Shown: positions 58,146 through 64,000 of the stretch, piece by piece | How the letters are laid out: each line of letters starts with the position of its first letter | Position numbering within the stretch: the first letter of the stretch is position 1 | Assembly: GCA_019359765.1 (NCBI GenBank) | Contig: JAHHGU010000010.1 | Span: forward strand, 62,001-126,000 | Direction: 5' to 3' | Source: Aphanothece sp. CMT-3BRIN-NPC111 | Lineage (GTDB): Bacteria > Cyanobacteriota > Cyanobacteriia > Cyanobacteriales > JAHHGU01 | DNA: 64,000 nt | The notes under the pieces: generated by a model | What the model saw: only the letters and a program-made list of their open reading frames with translations | The model's database searches: none | What the model was told of the DNA's origin: nothing | Program-made: the position numbers and the translations under genes

Positions 58146-59354
58146 TTAAAAAGTTATATAAAGACTTTCTATACTTCTTAAAATTCTGCTGTTTCTTCTG
58201 ATTATTTCGTTAGAATTTAATTTAAAAGTTGGCAGTCTTTGTAATAAAGTATTAATAGCAATTTGACTTTGAATTCTAGCTAAAAAAGCACCTAAACAAA
58301 AGTGAATTCCACTTCCAAAGGGTAAACTTTGATTTCGGCGATTAAAATTAAGCTGGTTTGGTTGGGAAAATTTTTCTGGATCGCGGTTAGCAGCACCTAT
58401 ATAGATAACTATTTTATCTCCTTCTCGGAGAGTTTTACCTCCAAATTCCACATCTTCTTTTGCTAAACGAGTAATAAGTTGGATTGGAGAATCATAACGT
58501 AATAGTTCTTCAACCGCATTTTCAATAATTTCAGAATTTTGTTTTAATTCTTTCATCTTTTCTGGGTAATTTAAAAGTGCCAACATAGCATTACCTACAA
58601 AGCTTTTTGTTGTTTCTTGACCTACAAGAAACAACATAACGCAAAAACCTAAAATTTCATCCTGCGTTAGTTTATTTTCTAATTTTTTATACGCAATCAA
58701 TTGGCTGAGCAAACCATTGTTTGGGTGTTTCTCTATTTGAATAATATTTTGTAATAAATATTTTTTTACTTCAACTACTATTTGGTTTTGTTTCTGATAC
58801 ATATTTAATGACATGGGTTGTTCAAAAACAGGAAATAATTCATAAGACCAACACATCACTTGCTGATAATCTTCTAACGGTAATCCTAAAATTTTCATTA
58901 GAATAATAGCTGGCAGAGGATTGGCAAAATCGTTCATAATATCCATTTTTCCAAAATGCTCTACTTTAGCAATTAAACTATCCGCAACTGCTTGAATTTC
59001 AGGACGCAAGGCTTGCATACTAGCAGGAGAAAAAGCTTTGCTCACCAGTCCTCGTAGTCTCGTGTGGTCTGGTGGTTGCACAAAAAATAACCATTTTTCA
59101 ATAGTTTTGGAAAGAACATTCAAATTTCCCTGTTTAAGGTAACGGTTTTTGTCTAAGAGGCGTTCTGGGAGATCGTCAACTATAAAACGCGGATCTTTTA
59201 AAATAAATTCTGCGTCAGCGTAGCGGGTAATCACCCAAGCTTTTAAAAAACTCCAATGAATGGGATCTTCTCTGCGGAGGCGATCATAGGTGGGATAAGG
59301 GTTGGCTTGAAAATCAGGGTCGAAAGGATTAAATCTAACTGCGGTTGTTGTCAT
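58146..59354 (-). CDS. Cytochrome P450
   Basis: A 402-residue soluble class I bacterial P450. N-terminal FNPFDPDFQANPYPTYDRLR, the C-helix region FFVQPPDHTRLRGLVSKAF, I helix MLFLVGQETTKSFVGN, ExxR in NAVEELLRYDS, and heme loop FGSGIHFCLGAF with the axial Cys. It would use ferredoxin and a reductase. The cluster suggests it oxidises an acyl chain carried on the FAAL-ACP or PKS ACP. 80 bp downstream of the FAAL gene. Confidence 0.92.
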   Translation of the reverse strand: MTTTAVRFNPFDPDFQANPYPTYDRLRREDPIHWSFLKAWVITRYADAEFILKDPRFIVDDLPERLLDKNRYLKQGNLNVLSKTIEKWLFFVQPPDHTRLRGLVSKAFSPASMQALRPEIQAVADSLIAKVEHFGKMDIMNDFANPLPAIILMKILGLPLEDYQQVMCWSYELFPVFEQPMSLNMYQKQNQIVVEVKKYLLQNIIQIEKHPNNGLLSQLIAYKKLENKLTQDEILGFCVMLFLVGQETTKSFVGNAMLALLNYPEKMKELKQNSEIIENAVEELLRYDSPIQLITRLAKEDVEFGGKTLREGDKIVIYIGAANRDPEKFSQPNQLNFNRRNQSLPFGSGIHFCLGAFLARIQSQIAINTLLQRLPTFKLNSNEIIRRNSRILRSIESLYITF

Positions 59355-59434
59355 GGTTGCGGTTTGTTATTGTAGATGTTTAAAAATATTCTTTGGAAAG
59401 ATTAGCTGAATAAGTTTATTGTTCAAGGGCAAAA

Positions 59435-61465
59435 TTAAGATAAATCGCCTTCTTGAGCTACATATTCAGCAACAGTTTTAATATTCGGATATTCCCAGAA
59501 AAGAGTCGGATCTAGTTCGCGACCTATCCAAGTTTCCAATTCACCTGTCAGAGTTAAGGCAACTGATGAATCCAGACCATAACTGGCAAACGTTTCTTTT
59601 ATATCAATCTCATCGCGATCAATTTTGAGGGCATCAGCTAATTTTTCTATCAACCAATCTTGAATTGTTGCTTCTGCGGTCATTTTATCAAGTTTTAAAA
59701 CACTCGTTTGAAGCTGATTTTCATGGCTAGATACTTGCTGTTTCCATTCACCAACAACCTCTAAACTGCTATTGATAAACCCTACCCGGCAAGCGTAACG
59801 TTGAATTTTGCCACTGGAAGTTTTGGGAATACTAGCAGGCTTTAAGAGTAACACCGCATAAACTGACAATTCGTGTTGTTCGGAAACAGCTTCGCGAATT
59901 GCCCCCACAATTTCATTAACATCTAATTTTCGTAAGTAACTGCGCTCTACTTCTTGTACGATAACTAACCTTTCTGAATTATCTACATCTACAGCAAATG
60001 CTGCACTGCCGTCGTGTCGTAAAGCCGGATGACTTTGTTGTACCGTATATTCTATATCTTGGGGATAATGATTGCGCCCCCAAATTATAATTACATCTTT
60101 GATACGTCCGGTGATAAATAATTCACCATCGTGTAAAAATCCTAAATCTCCCGTGCGGAGAAAAGAACCTTCACTGGTATCTGCAAGAGAAGCTTTAAAG
60201 GTCGCTGGGGTTGCTTCTGGTTTATTCCAATAGCCTTGAGCCACACTAGAACTAGATACCCAAATTTCCCCGACACGGTTGGGAGGACATGGGATGCAAG
60301 TTTCTGGGTCAACTATAGCAATGTTGGTATCCAGCAAAGAATGCCCGCAACTAACTAAATATTTGATATTATTGCTATCTTTTGTGGCTTCTATAACCTG
60401 ATTTTGTTCTAAAGCATCTGCTTCCACAGCAATATATACTGGCTCATCTTTGAGATTGCCACCGGAAATCATCAGTGTTGCTTCTGCCATCCCATAACAA
60501 GGATAAAAGAAGCGAGGTTGAAAACCACAACTTTTAAATTTGGTGGCAAACTGCTCTAATGTTTCCTTACGTACTGGCTCTGCACCATTGTAGGCATTAG
60601 ACCAACTGCTCAAGTCAAGGCTTTGTTGCTGTTCGGGTGTAATTTTGTTGACACAAAGCTCATAGCCTAAGTTTGGGCCGCCGGAGTGTGTCGCTTGGTA
60701 ACGAGAAATCGCTTGCAGCCAAATAATCGGGTTTTGTAGAAAGGTTGTTGGTGATATCAAGACACCCAGAAATCCCGTGTATAAAGGTTCGAGGATGCCA
60801 TCAATTAGCCCCATATCGTGATAATGGGGCAACCAACTTACTGATACGCTATTTGGTGTGAGTTGAACTGCTTGTCGGATCGACTCTAGGTTGTGGAGAA
60901 GATTGCCGTGAGAAACCATTACACCTTTTGGCGTTCCTGTAGAACCGGAAGTATATTGTAGAAATGCCAGGGTATCTTTGGCGATATTGGGTGATTTCCA
61001 ATCATCTGCTCGATCGCCCATTGGGATGTCAGTTGCTATCCAAGGAAGTTTCTCAAGTTCTGAAACATCACTAAACCTGGCTTTGATATTGGTGAGCATT
61101 GAGTTGCTTGTCAGTGCAACTGTGACTTGAGCATCGTTAGCTATAGTTTGCAGGTGCAGTAGGGGACGATTGGGTCTTGGTGGATATACGGGAACTGCTA
61201 CGACTGCCGCATACAGACAGCCAAAAAAGGCACTGATAAATTCTAGACCAGATGGATACACCAGCAAAGCGCGATCGCCTGGAGCAACTAATTTTTTCAG
61301 CTGAGTTGCGATCGCCCGTGCCTGTTGATCTAACTCTCCATAGCTCAAATGAGCGGTTTCGGTTTCTCCATCTCCTAAAAAGGTGTAAGCTCGTTTGTGA
61401 GGTTGGTTACTTGCCCGCTGCTGGATGAGAGCGACTAAATTATAAATTTCCATAGAATTATTCAT
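59435..61465 (-). CDS. Fatty acyl-AMP ligase fused to an acyl carrier protein (FAAL-ACP)
   Basis: 676 residues. Adenylation domain with LQYTSGSTGTPKGVMVSHGN (P loop, about 165-185), SWLPHYHDMGLIDGILEPLY, YPCYGMAEATL, SFLRTGDLGFLHDGEL and SGKIQR near 560. The FAAL-type early region YPPRPNRPLLHLQTI favours fatty acids without CoA transfer. The C-terminal ACP (about 598-676) carries the Ser in ASYGLDSSVAL. It would activate a free fatty acid as acyl-AMP and load its own ACP, the likely starter of the pathway. The most upstream gene of the cluster on this strand. Confidence 0.92.
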   Translation of the reverse strand: MNNSMEIYNLVALIQQRASNQPHKRAYTFLGDGETETAHLSYGELDQQARAIATQLKKLVAPGDRALLVYPSGLEFISAFFGCLYAAVVAVPVYPPRPNRPLLHLQTIANDAQVTVALTSNSMLTNIKARFSDVSELEKLPWIATDIPMGDRADDWKSPNIAKDTLAFLQYTSGSTGTPKGVMVSHGNLLHNLESIRQAVQLTPNSVSVSWLPHYHDMGLIDGILEPLYTGFLGVLISPTTFLQNPIIWLQAISRYQATHSGGPNLGYELCVNKITPEQQQSLDLSSWSNAYNGAEPVRKETLEQFATKFKSCGFQPRFFYPCYGMAEATLMISGGNLKDEPVYIAVEADALEQNQVIEATKDSNNIKYLVSCGHSLLDTNIAIVDPETCIPCPPNRVGEIWVSSSSVAQGYWNKPEATPATFKASLADTSEGSFLRTGDLGFLHDGELFITGRIKDVIIIWGRNHYPQDIEYTVQQSHPALRHDGSAAFAVDVDNSERLVIVQEVERSYLRKLDVNEIVGAIREAVSEQHELSVYAVLLLKPASIPKTSSGKIQRYACRVGFINSSLEVVGEWKQQVSSHENQLQTSVLKLDKMTAEATIQDWLIEKLADALKIDRDEIDIKETFASYGLDSSVALTLTGELETWIGRELDPTLFWEYPNIKTVAEYVAQEGDLS

Positions 61466-61530
61466 AAGCTAAGGAGATATGTAGGGAGTGGATTTTAATA
61501 CACATTCCGCATCCACCAAAAGAAAAAGAC

Positions 61531-62553
61531 TCACGGCGATGCCTCGGAGTTGGGCTGAATCGAGTTTTCCCGTCTGACCTCTTTAACTTGGCTGACTTCA
61601 AAAATTAGGGTAAATGGTTGACCCATTTCTTTTGCTACAAATTCTTCTAGAAGACGCACCTGCTTTGGTGTTAAAGCTTCCTGAGTGCGAACCGTCAGTC
61701 GCACTTGAGGCGGATTTTTTAACCAGTTGGAATTGCTTTTAATCAGTTCTACTCGCTGAAAGGTAATAGTTCGATTCAACAGTGCCTTTTTAAGACTGGC
61801 TTCAAGTCGGGATTGCCTGACTAATTCTACTAAGCTGAAGCCTAAGGAAACTACGAGTATGGCTGTTAAAGCCAGCGTCCAGATCAAGACTTTATGGGCA
61901 CGAGCTAGGGGTATATAGCCTGCCAGTAAGAAGGTCAGCATACAGGAGAGGGTAATTCCCAGCAAATTGGTCAAATAGAGGAGGGACGCACCCAGGCTAA
62001 GCGACCAATCTGCTTGAGATAGACCTAAACCAATGACGCAAATGGGAGGCATGAGAGCGACAGCGATCGCAGTTCCAGCTAAGGTACCAGAAATTTTAGG
62101 CTGAACTTTAGCAAAACCGCTAATTCCCCCAGCCGCGATCGCAATCCCCAGATCTAATAAGGTAGGTGTGGAACGGGCTACAACTTCGCTGCCGAATTCC
62201 GGCAGTCCTACCAAGTAGCCTAGAAAACAAGCCAAAGTAATTGCTAAAAGTGTGCCTACTGCTATGGCAATTAAACCTTTACGGAAGAGCCACACGTCAC
62301 CTTCTAAGGCTCCAAATGCTATCCCCCGAATCGGTAACATTAGAGGAGCAACAATCATGGCACCGATAATCACGGCAGTACTATTAGTGAGCAGTCCCAA
62401 GGTGGCAATTATACACGAGCCTATAATTAATACAACATAGTTAAGGTTTAAGGTTGATTCTTCTAACAACCCAGCTTGCAATTGCTGGAGCGATTGCCTA
62501 GACACTCTTCTTCTGCTAAAGTACCGCAGAAAAACCCGAAAAATTTTTAGCAA
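61531..62553 (-). CDS. DUF389/TIGR00341 membrane protein
   Basis: 340 residues. A cytosolic N-terminus is followed by about six hydrophobic segments with family motifs STLNLNYVVLIIGSCIIATL, NSTAVIIGAMIVAPLMLPI, and TLAGTAIAVALMPPICVIGL. A charged C-terminal domain (about 250-340) follows. The family is of unknown function, found as multi-pass transporters or channels. The TTG 62553 start is one base from the stop of the antiporter gene (TAG 62555-62557), implying coupling. Confidence 0.88.
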   Translation of the reverse strand: MLKIFRVFLRYFSRRRVSRQSLQQLQAGLLEESTLNLNYVVLIIGSCIIATLGLLTNSTAVIIGAMIVAPLMLPIRGIAFGALEGDVWLFRKGLIAIAVGTLLAITLACFLGYLVGLPEFGSEVVARSTPTLLDLGIAIAAGGISGFAKVQPKISGTLAGTAIAVALMPPICVIGLGLSQADWSLSLGASLLYLTNLLGITLSCMLTFLLAGYIPLARAHKVLIWTLALTAILVVSLGFSLVELVRQSRLEASLKKALLNRTITFQRVELIKSNSNWLKNPPQVRLTVRTQEALTPKQVRLLEEFVAKEMGQPFTLIFEVSQVKEVRRENSIQPNSEASP

Positions 62554-62554
62554 A

Positions 62555-64000
62555 CTACTCTACCCCTCTATCTTTTTTAAAAGTCTCCTGTAATAGAGGG
62601 GCAAGTTTATTATTCAACATACCTGCCCGAACATATTCGCTATAGGTATCGGCTTCAATCGCTAATAACTCCTCTCGCAGTTTTTCCATAGCAATAGTTT
62701 GCAACTGGGGATATTCATTTACTAGCTGCTTAATTTCATTTTGGATGCTGTTGAGTTCTCCTTCAATAAGAGCTACTTGGTAACGATAAAATTCTGGTTC
62801 AATTTCTTTGCGGATAGCTACCTGAGATAGATGGTTCAAAACTCGATTCAGGGCTACACGACGGGCTATCGCCTCCGAATATTGATCGCGCAGAGGCTGC
62901 TGACTTAAAAGTCCTAATTTTTCAAGTAAAGGCTTGGTTGTCAAACCCTGTACTAGGAGGGTAAACAAAACCACCCCAAATATAATAGAAATAATTTCCT
63001 CGCGGTTTGGTAAGTTAGCTGGGACACTTAAAGCTAAAGCAATAGATACAGAACCCCGCAAACCACTCCACCAAAGTACAGTCTGATCCCGCCAGCTAAT
63101 TTGAGACTTTGCCAACCAATTGCTCAAGCCGCCTAAGCTATAAATGGCGATCGCGCGTGCCAAAATCATAGCTCCGATAGTCACCGAAATAGGTATAATA
63201 TTTCCTTTTAAACTAGCAAAGCCAATTTGGTCACCTATTAACAGAAAAACAATAGAATTGACAAAAAAGGCTATAAAGTCCCAAAACTCAGTCACAATCA
63301 GCCGCGTGTGCGGGTTCATCCCAATGCGAGAACCGAAATTTCCTAATATTAAACCTGTTGTTACAACCCCAATTACCCCAGAACCACCTAAATCTTCTGT
63401 AATTAAATAGGCTCCATAGGCGGCAACAAGAGTTAATGATTGTTCCACCATTGGTAAGTCAAACCGTTGAGTGAGGTAGGAGATGCCAAAACCAATTAAG
63501 CTACCTACCCCAATCCCAATACCTACAACTGTCAAAAAACTAGCTACAGCTGTAGAAATTTCAAATTTATCGGTACCCAAAGAAAGTCCAACTAACAAAC
63601 CAAAGGCAACAACAGCAACCCCGTCGTTAAATAAACTTTCTCCCTCCATTAAAGTTGTTAAGCGTTTTCCAACGCCCAATTCTCTAAATAAGGCAATTAC
63701 TGAAACTGGGTCGGTAGCGGCTAGACTAGCTCCTATTAATAGCACCGTTATCACAGGTAATCCGCCCAGCAAGTTTAGCCCTAAAGCAATACCTGCAATG
63801 GAAATAACCACCCCGACAACAGCATAAAGACTAATAGGTACTAAATCCCGTTTCAGGTTTGACCACTCAAGATTCCAGGCAGCTTCAAATAAAAGAGGGG
63901 GCAAAAAAATTAAAAGAATTAATCCTGGGGAAAGATTGACTAACCGGACATCGGCGATAGCTAAACCTAACCCCACAATCACCAGAAGTAATGTATAGGG
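62555..64000 (-). CDS. Na+/H+ antiporter, CPA1/NhaP type, N-terminus outside window
   Basis: The frame stays open to base 64000 (PYTLLLVIVGLGLAIADVRL), so the protein starts upstream of the window. Membrane segments from the CPA1 core: LILLIFLPPLLFEAAWNLEW, LIGASLAATDPVSVIALFRE with the transport Asp, LMEGESLFNDGVAVV with the second Asp, and WWSGLRGSVSIALALSVP. About 160 cytosolic residues follow the last membrane helix. It would exchange Na+ or K+ for H+. It is followed by the coupled DUF389 gene. Confidence 0.93.
   Translation of the reverse strand, partial: PYTLLLVIVGLGLAIADVRLVNLSPGLILLIFLPPLLFEAAWNLEWSNLKRDLVPISLYAVVGVVISIAGIALGLNLLGGLPVITVLLIGASLAATDPVSVIALFRELGVGKRLTTLMEGESLFNDGVAVVAFGLLVGLSLGTDKFEISTAVASFLTVVGIGIGVGSLIGFGISYLTQRFDLPMVEQSLTLVAAYGAYLITEDLGGSGVIGVVTTGLILGNFGSRIGMNPHTRLIVTEFWDFIAFFVNSIVFLLIGDQIGFASLKGNIIPISVTIGAMILARAIAIYSLGGLSNWLAKSQISWRDQTVLWWSGLRGSVSIALALSVPANLPNREEIISIIFGVVLFTLLVQGLTTKPLLEKLGLLSQQPLRDQYSEAIARRVALNRVLNHLSQVAIRKEIEPEFYRYQVALIEGELNSIQNEIKQLVNEYPQLQTIAMEKLREELLAIEADTYSEYVRAGMLNNKLAPLLQETFKKDRGVE

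Overview
The window comes from a cyanobacterium. Evidence: many HIP1 palindromes (GCGATCGC); chlP (geranylgeranyl reductase); a CpcT-type phycobiliprotein lyase; an NblB-like HEAT protein; sqdB/sqdX for sulfolipid; an RpaA-type response regulator; a cyanobacterial bamA-lpxC-fabZ-lpxA-lpxB outer-membrane cluster; and heptameric tandem repeats (STRR type). Many sensory proteins, a small PKS locus and many intergenic repeats suggest a large-genome, probably filamentous or colonial strain. Species cannot be named from the sequence.

Layout. 1-6.5 kb is a chemotaxis-like signalling block: a chemoreceptor C-terminus cut by the window edge, a hybrid histidine kinase, a KaiC-like double ATPase, CheR and CheB. 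An orphan cytosine-5 DNA methyltransferase follows. 8-12.1 kb is the most unusual part. On one strand it has a Ro60-like protein (TROVE-like helices plus vWA/MIDAS), two small conserved proteins, a candidate Y RNA with a tRNA-like T arm, and an Rnl5-type RNA ligase. I read it as a possible Ro/Y-RNA and RNA-repair locus. 12-19.8 kb holds NblB-like and CBS proteins, an M42 peptidase, a response-regulator/kinase hybrid without its phospho-acceptor His, and a divergent c-di-GMP pair (CBS4-GAF-GGDEF and EAL).

19.9-24.4 kb is decayed: a 5'-truncated, frame-broken sacsin-like giant gene lies between fragments of two glycosyltransferase genes. 24.5-34.8 kb carries a membrane protein, a GT39-type glycosyltransferase, lpxB, lpxA, fabZ, lpxC, bamA and purC. 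34.9-39.4 kb has a three-unit PHO-box-like array, a small conserved protein, sqdX, sqdB and cpcT. 39.4-50.8 kb holds secreted and lipoprotein genes, a single-domain response regulator, a peptide-type ABC importer next to a CysA-type ATPase, chlP and rpaA. 51-54 kb has a hydrolase, a DUF1517 protein and a lipoprotein. 54-61.5 kb is a small lipid/polyketide cluster: FAAL-ACP, P450, P450 remnant, and a KS-AT-ACP-TE protein whose AT nucleophile is missing. The window ends with a DUF389 membrane protein and a CPA1 antiporter cut by the edge.

A dispersed hairpin repeat occurs at 2678-2840, 11058-11127, 20255-20296 and 43300-43455. A paired C-G to A-T change between copies indicates that its folded form matters. 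Three GTAGAGACG palindromes (937, 13909, 25366) form a second repeat family.
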